From Chachezhania antarctica (GTDB lineage: Bacteria > Pseudomonadota > Alphaproteobacteria > Rhodobacterales > Rhodobacteraceae), in contig NZ_QZEX01000022.1 of the NCBI RefSeq assembly GCF_003646465.1, positions 1 to 35,682 of the forward strand: 35,682 bases of DNA, in the 5' to 3' direction. Each line of letters begins with the position of its first letter. Position 1 is the stretch's first letter. This document shows, one piece after another, positions 1 through 6,451 of the stretch. Below the pieces are notes generated by a model that ran no database searches, was not told the origin of the DNA, and saw nothing but the letters and a program-made list of their open reading frames with translations. The position numbers were made by a program, and so were the translations under genes.

Positions 1-127
1 CTGCGGCCAGCGCGCTCTGACACGCGTTAGCTATATGATGAGCACACGCGCCAGAGCGCCACCGCTATCCCGAACCTTGGCCCCTTTTTGCGCCGGTAAA
101 TGGCCCATTTTGTCGCCGAGATTGACA
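1..127 (-). mobile_element. IS terminus (IS21-family-like), left boundary
   Basis: Positions 2-127 are the exact reverse complement of 35557-35682. Read leftwards from the boundary the element starts TGTCAATC, then carries two copies of a CAAAA-n-GGGCCA motif about 22 bp apart, separated by ACCGGCG. A TGT start with repeated motifs inside a long terminus is typical of IS21-family ends, but no transposase lies inside the window, so the family is an inference. The terminus interrupts the fatty acid hydroxylase gene at 128. The length (127 bp here) equals a common assembly k-mer size, so the repeat probably continues beyond the contig. Confidence 0.7.
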
Positions 128-500
128 CATGGTGCATCCGGTGCAGGCGCCACAGGGCCGGGACGGCGTGGAACATGACATGTTGCAGATAGATCGCCAG
201 ATCGAGCAGCAGCATGGACAGGATCACAGCCAACCCGAAAGGAGCCTCGATAATGTTGAACAGGCCCCAGCCCCGCTCCTCGGCCAGGACCGCCAGACCG
301 ACGGCCAGGATTGGGAAAGACAACCGGAGGATCGCCGTATCGATCACGACAAGTGCCAGGTTGTTCGACCAACGGATGACACGCGGAATGTCACGCCGCC
401 GACGCGGGGCGGCGAGTTCCCAAAGCGCCATGGCGGCCAGCACACTCAAAAACGCCGTCAGACGAATCTCCGGCTCTGCGGCTAGTATTATGTCGATCAC
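128..500 (-). pseudogene. fatty acid hydroxylase / sterol desaturase family protein, truncated by IS
   Basis: An integral-membrane di-iron hydroxylase whose 3' end is lost. About 124 residues remain: three hydrophobic segments, then the first histidine clusters HVMFH and HRMHH that bind iron in this family. Directly after HRMHHV the frame enters the IS terminus and reads about 33 foreign residues to a stop near position 27. Intact members are roughly twice as long and carry a further C-terminal His cluster, so the product should be inactive. The start is GTG at 500, just after the CDF stop at 504, so it was the last gene of the minus-strand operon beginning at 2607. The natural substrate cannot be told. 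Confidence 0.8.
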
Positions 501-503
501 AGT

Positions 504-1490
504 CTACGGCCCTTCTGTGTTAGGGCTTGGGTGCGGATGCGCATCTCGCACATCAGTCTTTTCTTGCGCAGCCTTTGCAGCCGCTATCTGGACTATATCA
601 AGATCCCGCGCGTGGCGCTCGTCGAGACACTCTGTTTCGAGCTGCAGCGTGACCATGTGAAACCCATGCTGTTCCGTCAGCCGCCGATAGGCCCTGTTCA
701 GCAAATCCGCGGCCTCGGCGGGTGACTGATGGCGGATATGGGCGGAAAACGCGTGTTTGCCGCTGGTCAGCGTCCAGGCATGCACATGGTGAACATCCAG
801 AACCCCGTCCTGCCCGTTCAGGTCCGCTGTTACAGCGTCGAGATCCGTTCCCTCGGGCGTGCCTTCCATGAGAATGTGGACCGCTTCCTTGATTACGCCC
901 ACAGAGGCCCAGAGGAGAACCACCCCGAACGCCATGCCGAGAATCGGGTCAATCGCCAGAAAGCCGGTGAACTCGATCACAAGGGCGGTGACGATGATCA
1001 GGAGGCTGCCGACAAAGGTCTGGATGATGTGCCAGAGCGCGCCACGGGCATTCAGATCGTCCTTGCTCGATTGCCACATCAGCGCCAGAGAGACCACTTC
1101 CGTGACCAGGCCCCCGAAGGCGACCCAAAGCATGGGGCCTGTGGCCAGGTGGATCGGGTCTCCGAGCCGCATCGCGCCCATCCAGATCACCAGAAGCGCC
1201 ATGCCGAGAAGAAAGCCGCCATTCACCAGCGCCCCGATGATTTCGGCGCGGTACCATCCGAAACTGCGCGTCGAATCCGCTGGACGGCGCGCAATCCGCT
1301 GCGCGGTGATGGCCACGAGAACGCCGCCAACCGCCGACAGGGTGTGAAACGCATCCGACAGGACGGCAATCGAGCCAGTCCAGAGCCCGACGGCCAGTTC
1401 AATCACGAAGTAGACGCCGGTGAGCCAGGCCGAAATCACAAGGGCCTTGCCGGAACTCGGCATGTGCCCGGCGTGAGAATGACTGGCCAT
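504..1490 (-). CDS. cation diffusion facilitator (CzcD-like) transporter with altered metal site
   Basis: A six-helix CDF-family inner-membrane protein of 328 residues with a His-rich N-terminus (residues 4-9) and a cytoplasmic C-terminal ferredoxin-like domain (about 205-290, with HHVHAW). Family members exchange divalent metal for protons. In TM2 the sequence is D46-A-F-H49-T-L-S-A53, where zinc transporters have H-x3-D. In TM5 it is H154-I-I-Q-T158, again without the usual Asp. Two of the four expected metal ligands are therefore missing. The ATG at 1490 is preceded by GGGGAGGAG and lies just past the TGA of the upstream gene; a longer upstream reading is out of keeping with the family. 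The family assignment is firm, the metal is unknown. Confidence 0.87.
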   Translation of the reverse strand: MASHSHAGHMPSSGKALVISAWLTGVYFVIELAVGLWTGSIAVLSDAFHTLSAVGGVLVAITAQRIARRPADSTRSFGWYRAEIIGALVNGGFLLGMALLVIWMGAMRLGDPIHLATGPMLWVAFGGLVTEVVSLALMWQSSKDDLNARGALWHIIQTFVGSLLIIVTALVIEFTGFLAIDPILGMAFGVVLLWASVGVIKEAVHILMEGTPEGTDLDAVTADLNGQDGVLDVHHVHAWTLTSGKHAFSAHIRHQSPAEAADLLNRAYRRLTEQHGFHMVTLQLETECLDERHARDLDIVQIAAAKAAQEKTDVRDAHPHPSPNTEGP

Positions 1491-1491
1491 A

Positions 1492-2154
1492 TCAGCTCTC
1501 CTCCCCTTGTGTACCGGTCTTTCGCGTCGCGGCGAAGAGAACCGACAGGCCGGTAAAGCCACCGAGCGCAAGCGCGGTCCATGTGGCAGTGCGGGCATCT
1601 CCGTTCATCGCCTGGTTGCCCATGTGAGCGAGCAAAAAACTCGCTGGAATAATCCCGGCCATCGTGGCCAGCGCGAACCTCCAAAGATGCAGCTTGCTCA
1701 GACCTGCGGCGTAACTGATCATATCGAAGGACAGAAACGGCAGCAGGCGACTGCCGAAGACCAAGAAGGTCAGAGTGTTCTGCGATCCGAACAGGCCTGT
1801 GTTAATCTTCTGACCGAGATGACGCTCAACGAAGGGACGACCGAGACCGCGGGCCAGACCAAAAGCGGCAAGCGCACCGAGTTCCGCGCCAAGAACGACA
1901 AAGAGTGTCCCGAACGTGTGCCCATAAGCCGCTCCGGCGGCGAGTGCGATCGGCGCCGAGGGCAGGGGGCTTGCGACGATAGCGATTGTCATAAGCGCCA
2001 CGATAACAATTGGTCCGGCAAGACCTGCCGCCTCGATCCAGCGGTCAATTTCCGCGCGATCAGGCAGGCGAATGTCAACGCCAAGGACGTCCGGGAAGGC
2101 CAATGCGACGACTCCCATCAGGAACACCGCAATAAGAAGGATGCGCATCATCAT
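1492..2154 (-). CDS. TVP38/TMEM64 (DedA-superfamily) membrane protein
   Basis: A 220-residue polytopic protein of the SNARE-associated/VTT-domain group. The core has the family pattern: a proline-containing re-entrant segment near residues 60-75 (ASPLPSAPIALAAGAAYG), a small-residue helix (GAELGALAAFGLARGLGR), a basic loop and the second motif FGSRLLPFLSFDMISYAAG. Related proteins move lipids or support envelope homeostasis, and mercury- or copper-linked relatives are common on resistance islands. It sits between the DUF6010-like protein and the CDF gene with 1-3 bp gaps, so it is co-transcribed from the CueR-type promoter at 2615-2645. The first three codons are all Met, so the exact start is uncertain by six bases. 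The transported substrate is unknown. Confidence 0.8.
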   Translation of the reverse strand: MMMRILLIAVFLMGVVALAFPDVLGVDIRLPDRAEIDRWIEAAGLAGPIVIVALMTIAIVASPLPSAPIALAAGAAYGHTFGTLFVVLGAELGALAAFGLARGLGRPFVERHLGQKINTGLFGSQNTLTFLVFGSRLLPFLSFDMISYAAGLSKLHLWRFALATMAGIIPASFLLAHMGNQAMNGDARTATWTALALGGFTGLSVLFAATRKTGTQGEES

Positions 2155-2157
2155 GGA

Positions 2158-2607
2158 TCAAAACACGGCATAGAGCAGAACGAAAAACGTCGCTGCCAAA
2201 AGGTCAAAGGCCACGCAGAATGGAATATACCAGTTCGGAATCCGGGCGAGACGATAAGAATTGTGGTGTGACATGTCCCAAAGGGCGTGCAGGGCCAAGC
2301 CCAAGGGAAGGAAAGCCCAATGCCATATCAGCCCCAAAAAGGCTGCCGAGCCGAACAAAAGGGCGACGGCGAGCTCTGCGCAGAACACGCGCGCTCTGCC
2401 GTCCGCGGCGCCAAAGCCGATATAGGCACCGCCAATCAAAGCAAGCGTGATCGAAGCAAGAGCTATCGAGCTCTTTTCATCCAAAAACAGGTGAGCCGGC
2501 ATTGTGAGCAAGACAAACAACACACCAACCCATACGGGAGATTTCAAGATATCCCCGTGTCGATGGTGCGATACGTGATCGCCTGTCTTTTCGAAAATCT
2601 GTGCCAT
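2158..2607 (-). CDS. DUF6010-like small membrane protein
   Basis: A 149-residue protein with about four hydrophobic helices after a short His-rich N-terminus (residues 12-18, HVSHHRHG). The stretch WHWAFLPLGLALHALWDMSHH resembles the DUF6010/permease-like family, a tentative match from memory. It has no known reaction. It is the first gene of the operon that continues into the TVP38-like and CDF genes. Its ATG lies only about eight bases from the predicted -10 element (2615-2620), so the message would be leaderless or nearly so. No good ribosome binding site or nearby alternative start is visible. Confidence 0.65.
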   Translation of the reverse strand: MAQIFEKTGDHVSHHRHGDILKSPVWVGVLFVLLTMPAHLFLDEKSSIALASITLALIGGAYIGFGAADGRARVFCAELAVALLFGSAAFLGLIWHWAFLPLGLALHALWDMSHHNSYRLARIPNWYIPFCVAFDLLAATFFVLLYAVF

Positions 2608-2614
2608 GGCTTTG

Positions 2615-2645
2615 TACCTAGGGATTCCAGCAACTGGAAGGTCAA
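2615..2645 (-). promoter_or_regulatory. CueR/HmrR-type promoter-operator for the 2607 operon
   Basis: On the minus strand: TTGACC (2645-2640), a 19-bp spacer carrying the dyad TTCCAG-TTG-CTGGAA, then TAGGTA (2620-2615). The over-long spacer with a central dyad is the hallmark of MerR-family activated promoters. The regulator is most likely the CueR homologue at 22026. It implies copper-inducible expression of the CDF-containing operon. Confidence 0.8.
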
Positions 2646-2768
2646 GGGCTATTCATCCACGCGCGCAACGCAGCGCTCACTCAACCGTTCCACGGTGAGG
2701 TCAAAGGACCGATATCAGGACGTATTTGACGCTGACGCCAAGCTCATGTCCGACGCGCGTGGCGATTT

Positions 2769-3254
2769 TCAGTCATCTTTCGCCTTCTGCCAGACTTGCT
2801 GGCAGGCTGAGTAAAGAAACGTCGCTGACCAGGTCAGCAACATGAAGCCCAAAAGCGATTGCAGCATCAGCAACAGTCGAAAGGGCCCGACCACCTCTAT
2901 GGACGAATAGCCAAGGGTCGAGAACGAGATGCCCGTAACATAGAGAACATCCTGAAACATCGGCGGGCTGTTGCTGAACGATTGCGGCAGAACGCTTGCC
3001 ACCACCATCGTGTTGAACACGGCGAGCGTCACAAGTTCCAATACGTGCAGCAACAGCAACGCGGAAAACGTCAGGATGATCCGAAAGCCGGAGCCATCCG
3101 ACCGCTGCGGGGAAAACTTCAGAATGCCCGACAACGCATAATGATGGACAATTCCCATCATGATTGCCGCGCATATTCCGACAAACATAGCCATCAACTC
3201 GGTCATACACCCAAACCCGTCTTCCTGTTCAAACAGGTCAATTTGACCATACAT
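2769..3254 (-). CDS. two-helix ion-channel-like membrane protein
   Basis: A 161-residue protein (145 if started at the internal Met at 3206) with four hydrophobic segments. The C-terminal half has the layout of a K+-channel pore module: helix, a re-entrant stretch around residues 112-122 reading SFSTLGYSSIE, then a long final helix. TLGYSS resembles the TVGYG selectivity filter but lacks the second Gly, so ion selectivity is uncertain. No cytoplasmic ligand-binding domain is present. It lies 40 bp downstream of the rhodanese gene on the same strand and may be co-transcribed with it. No clear ribosome binding site decides between the two starts. Its link with metal resistance is unknown. Confidence 0.65.
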   Translation of the reverse strand: MYGQIDLFEQEDGFGCMTELMAMFVGICAAIMMGIVHHYALSGILKFSPQRSDGSGFRIILTFSALLLLHVLELVTLAVFNTMVVASVLPQSFSNSPPMFQDVLYVTGISFSTLGYSSIEVVGPFRLLLMLQSLLGFMLLTWSATFLYSACQQVWQKAKDD

Positions 3255-3294
3255 CAGGCTTTTAGCACAACGGGACCAATTGATTCTTCACTGG

Positions 3295-3768
3295 TCAGGC
3301 CAACGCGGGGGGCAACCCGTTCAGGGCGACATCCACCGGAACGGTCGGCAAGTTCGATGCGATCCAGCCAGGCCCTTCGCCTGATCCCAACATCCCTTCC
3401 GAGATATCGGCGTAGCCCGAATAACCAGCTTGTCTCAACGCTCGAAGCAGCGATGCGGAGCGTCCGCCAGTGGCGCAGATCAGTCCAACAGTGCGATCAC
3501 CGCTCAGTTCCTTGGCCCTGAACAATCGGTCCGGAAAACCGGACGCGTGCATGCTTATCGGCCATACACCAGCACCTACGCCGGTTTCTTGCCACTCTTT
3601 GTGCGTTCTGACATCGATGATCCGCGCCGTATCCGATAGAAGCGCGTCAAAGGCATTCTCTGCCGACCAGACAGATCGGCTCTGCGCCAACAGCGGTGAC
3701 GCCGCGACGGTCAGCACCGTCATATGAGCACCCAGAACGAAACGGCGCCGGTTCAAATCAAGAGCCAT
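3295..3768 (-). CDS. exported rhodanese-domain protein
   Basis: A 157-residue protein with an N-terminal export signal: RRR at residues 7-9, a hydrophobic stretch to about 27, then ASPLLAQS. Tat export is possible but the twin-Arg motif is weak. The rest is one rhodanese domain: the IDVRTHKEW motif near residue 51 and an active-site loop with Cys98 (CATGGRS). Rhodaneses transfer sulfane sulfur through that cysteine, and a periplasmic one could handle thiosulfate, persulfide or soft metals. The ATG at 3768 is chosen because GATGAGG lies 8-9 bases upstream; the longer in-frame reading has no such site. It is divergent from the two-component genes, with TACA-N6-TACA sites in the shared intergenic region. 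Confidence 0.75.
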   Translation of the reverse strand: MALDLNRRRFVLGAHMTVLTVAASPLLAQSRSVWSAENAFDALLSDTARIIDVRTHKEWQETGVGAGVWPISMHASGFPDRLFRAKELSGDRTVGLICATGGRSASLLRALRQAGYSGYADISEGMLGSGEGPGWIASNLPTVPVDVALNGLPPALA

Positions 3769-3865
3769 ATTCGAAAACCTCATCCTTTGATCGGTTGCGA
3801 TCCCAAAGGTCACATAACATACGCGCGACGCTACCCGGGAGCACGACACGGTGCAGGCACAGATT

Positions 3866-3879
3866 TGTATCCATCTGTA
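3866..3879 (-). promoter_or_regulatory. TACA-N6-TACA box 1 (putative response-regulator site)
   Basis: On the minus strand this reads TACAGATGGATACA, two TACA half-sites ten bases apart, as expected for an OmpR-type dimer bound to one DNA face. It lies upstream of the rhodanese gene and 17 bp from the oppositely oriented box 2. The assignment to the adjacent regulator is an inference from the shared motif. Confidence 0.5.
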
Positions 3880-3896
3880 GCAAGGGACTGACCTGA

Positions 3897-3910
3897 TACA
3901 AACGGCTACA
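3897..3910 (+). promoter_or_regulatory. TACA-N6-TACA box 2 (putative response-regulator site)
   Basis: TACAAACGGCTACA, 47 bp before the response-regulator start. The second half-site runs into TACAAT (3907-3912), a possible -10 element, which would place the box over the promoter of its own operon and suggest autoregulation. Confidence 0.5.
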
Positions 3911-3956
3911 ATTCTGCCCATGAAACAGAATGCAACGATGATCTAGGAAGGACGCC

Positions 3957-4679
3957 ATGGGACCGCCACCTCATATCCTTATCGTGGACGACCACGCTCA
4001 GATACGCGAAAGCGTCGCGCGCTTCCTGGAGAAGAACGGAATGCGCACGACCGTCGCCAGGGATGCCGTGGAGATGGATGCCAAGCTGGCCACCGGTCAC
4101 TTCGACCTCCTCGTGCTCGATGTCATGATGCCGGGCGAGGACGGTTTGTCGGTTTGCCGCAGACTTGCGCCAGAGGGTGATCTTCCGATCATCATGCTGA
4201 CGGCGCTTGGTGAGGAAACGGATCGGATCGTGGGTCTGGAAATCGGTGCGGACGATTATCTCGCCAAGCCGTTCAATCCACGAGAACTGCTCGCCCGCAT
4301 CAAGTCGGTTCTTCGGAGAAGCAACCGCGACGAACCTGTGGCCGGAAGCCTCGCTGGGAGGAAAGTCTCTTTTGCGCACTGGATACTGGATACCGACCGG
4401 CAGGTGCTGATTGACGAGTCCACCACCGAGACCCCATTGACGACCTCCGAGTTCAAATTGCTGGCGGTCCTGCTGGAACGCGCGAGGATGGTGCTCAGCC
4501 GTGACCAGTTGCTTGACCTGACCGCTGGGCGGACGGCAGGCCCGATGGATCGAACCATCGACAATCAGATCAGCCGTCTCCGCCGCAAAATCGAGCCGGA
4601 TGTACTTAGGCCCAGTGTCATCAAAACGGTGCGGAACGGCGGATACTGTCTGGCTGCCGATGTCGAGGATGCGCCGTGA
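3957..4679 (+). CDS. OmpR-family response regulator
   Basis: A 240-residue transcription factor. The receiver domain (about 5-120) has the acidic pair D11-D12, phospho-acceptor D55 (LDVMMPG), T82 and K104 (KPF). A winged-helix DNA-binding domain follows (about 140-235, ending SVIKTVRNGGYCL). It overlaps the kinase gene by 4 bp (ATGA), so the pair forms one operon. Sequence alone does not separate copper sensing from other envelope signals, but the downstream ccm genes and surrounding copper genes make a CopR/CusR-like role plausible. The ATG at 3957 follows GGAAGGAC at good spacing. The divergent TACA-N6-TACA boxes upstream are candidate targets. Confidence 0.9.
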   Translation: MGPPPHILIVDDHAQIRESVARFLEKNGMRTTVARDAVEMDAKLATGHFDLLVLDVMMPGEDGLSVCRRLAPEGDLPIIMLTALGEETDRIVGLEIGADDYLAKPFNPRELLARIKSVLRRSNRDEPVAGSLAGRKVSFAHWILDTDRQVLIDESTTETPLTTSEFKLLAVLLERARMVLSRDQLLDLTAGRTAGPMDRTIDNQISRLRRKIEPDVLRPSVIKTVRNGGYCLAADVEDAP

Positions 4680-6145
4680 TGCGCCGTGCGATGAGGTCTC
4701 TGAGCGGCCAGTTGATCCTGCTTGTGGTCGCGGCACTTGTCGTGTCCCAGGCGATCAGCCTGTTCCTGTTCGCTGACGAGCGCACCCTTGCGATTCGTGC
4801 CGCATTGGGGTTCGAGGCCGCCGGTCGCGCAGCAAATGTCGCGCGGTTGATCGAGGAGGCCCCGCCGGAGTTGCAGGACTCGATCCTCCGCGCGGCGAAT
4901 TCGCCATTGATCCGGTTTGATCTGTCGGACGTTCCGAGCGTGGAACACACCGGTCATTCGGATGGCGGCATCGTGGAAGGACGCATACGCGCGCTTCTGG
5001 GCGATAGCTACAGCCGGGATATTCGCGTTGAACTGCACGAGGTCGAGGGCGCGTTGCGGCCCCTTCCCAATCTCTCGGACGAGATGACGGAAATGCATCT
5101 CGCGATGATGCGCGGAGAGTTGACGGCGGTTGAGATGAACCTGTCGATCGCCATCAAGGGAGCGCGTTGGCTGAATGTCGGAACGCGGTTCGAGCGTCCG
5201 CCAATCCAATGGCCTTTCTATTCGATGCTGACCTTTGGAATTTCCGCCGGACTGCTCCTGGTGGCGATCTTCTGGTTTGTCATGACGCGCCTGACGCGTC
5301 CTTTGCGGCACCTCTCCAAGGCCGCGGACCATCTTGGCCGGGGCGAGGATGTGGGTGAATTGACCGTCGCGGGGCCGACCGAGGTCAAGGATCTGACCGT
5401 CGCCTTCAACCGCATGCAACGACGGCTGACCCGGTTTGTCAGCGATCGGACACGGATGCTCGCAGCGCTTGGTCACGATTTGCGCTCGCCGTTGACTGCT
5501 ATGCGTGTCCGCGCGGAGCTGGTTGACGAAGAAGAGACGCGGGACAGCCTCATCGCATCGGTCGAAGAGATGCAGAGCATGGTCGAAGCGACGCTCACCT
5601 TTGCACGGGGCCTTACCGGATCCGAAGGTGCCGAAGTGGTCGATCTGCGCAATTTTCTGGACAGCTTGTGCAGCGATATGGCGGCACACTGCACCTTTGC
5701 CCCGAGTGATGATGTTGCCGTGCGGCTTCGACCCAACGCGTTCCGAAGGGCGCTGAGGAACCTGCTTGAGAACGCCGTTCGCTACGGTGGTGCCGCAAAA
5801 GTCAGCTGGGCGACCCACGGTTCGAACCTCGTACTCAACATCGATGACAATGGGCCCGGCATTCCCGTCGACCAGTTGGAAAAGGTCTTCGATCCCTTCT
5901 ATCGCCTCGAGCAATCGAGGTCTCTGGAAACGGGCGGTTATGGGCTTGGGCTCTCGATCGCGAGGACAATCGTCCAATCCCATGGCGGCGATATCCAGCT
6001 GGTCAACCATAACAGCGCGGGTTTGCGCGCTGTTGTCACCATCCCACTGGATGAAAGCGAACTAATCGAAGGAGAAACAGATGAAACTGAAAACGCTCAT
6101 TCCAACGTTGCTGGCCAGCTTGCCCGCCAGCATGGCGCGAGCTGA
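4676..6145 (+). CDS. sensor histidine kinase
   Basis: A 489-residue inner-membrane kinase. TM1 is about 12-33, a periplasmic sensor of roughly 150 residues follows, TM2 is about 185-203, then a HAMP domain (to about 255). The phospho-acceptor is H267 in GHDLRSP, followed by the N box (ENAVRYGG) and G boxes (DDNGPGIP, GGYGLGLSI). The sensor region has scattered His and Met (for example HTGH at 91-94 and MTEMHLAMM near 137-145) that could bind metal, but no recognised ligand domain is seen. The last ~22 residues, after PLDES, overlap the start of the SHOCT gene and look non-conserved. It should phosphorylate the regulator encoded just upstream. Confidence 0.9.
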   Translation: MMRRAMRSLSGQLILLVVAALVVSQAISLFLFADERTLAIRAALGFEAAGRAANVARLIEEAPPELQDSILRAANSPLIRFDLSDVPSVEHTGHSDGGIVEGRIRALLGDSYSRDIRVELHEVEGALRPLPNLSDEMTEMHLAMMRGELTAVEMNLSIAIKGARWLNVGTRFERPPIQWPFYSMLTFGISAGLLLVAIFWFVMTRLTRPLRHLSKAADHLGRGEDVGELTVAGPTEVKDLTVAFNRMQRRLTRFVSDRTRMLAALGHDLRSPLTAMRVRAELVDEEETRDSLIASVEEMQSMVEATLTFARGLTGSEGAEVVDLRNFLDSLCSDMAAHCTFAPSDDVAVRLRPNAFRRALRNLLENAVRYGGAAKVSWATHGSNLVLNIDDNGPGIPVDQLEKVFDPFYRLEQSRSLETGGYGLGLSIARTIVQSHGGDIQLVNHNSAGLRAVVTIPLDESELIEGETDETENAHSNVAGQLARQHGAS

Positions 6146-6386
6146 TGGTCCAGGCTCCTGGACAGGTCACATGTGGGGCGGAGGCTATGGCTTTATGGGC
6201 GGCTTCATGATGCTCGGCTTCTGGGGCGCCGTGATCGCATTGATCGTGTTTCTGGTGCTCAGGCTGCGGGACAATGGCACCCGTCCCCCGGACTCGGACG
6301 CGCAGGAAGCGCTCCGGCGCCGCTTTGCGAATGGGGAAATCGACGAAGAAGAGTTCCGTCGCCGCAAAGCAACGCTCGACGAATAG
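6081..6386 (+). CDS. SHOCT-domain small membrane protein
   Basis: A 101-residue protein with a signal peptide or first membrane segment (residues 1-22), a Gly/Met/Trp-rich stretch, a transmembrane helix (about 42-62) and a C-terminal SHOCT motif (about 76-101: EALRRRFANGEIDEEEFRRR). SHOCT helices are usually small regulatory or oligomerisation elements at protein ends. The ATG at 6081 has GGAG eight bases upstream and lies 65 bp inside the kinase gene, so translation is probably coupled. Its place between a two-component system and ccmF suggests an envelope accessory role; no reaction can be given. Confidence 0.8.
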   Translation: MKLKTLIPTLLASLPASMARADGPGSWTGHMWGGGYGFMGGFMMLGFWGAVIALIVFLVLRLRDNGTRPPDSDAQEALRRRFANGEIDEEEFRRRKATLDE

Positions 6387-6451
6387 ACCCCGCCGCGGAC
6401 GCCAAAGCCGTCCGACGCGACGCCCACCGACGCTAAATAGGAAAGAACGCC

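Noticed and set aside
3223-3247. TTGACC followed by a GTTTGAAC dyad upstream of the ion-channel-like gene
   Set aside because: No TCCAG/CTGGA dyad and no reasonable -10 at 19 bp. It overlaps the possible coding start, so I do not count it as a CueR site.
6405-6423. Small hairpin between the SHOCT gene and ccmF as a terminator
   Set aside because: Six-base stem CGGACG/CGTCCG with a seven-base loop and no T-tract, inside what looks like one operon; too weak to call.
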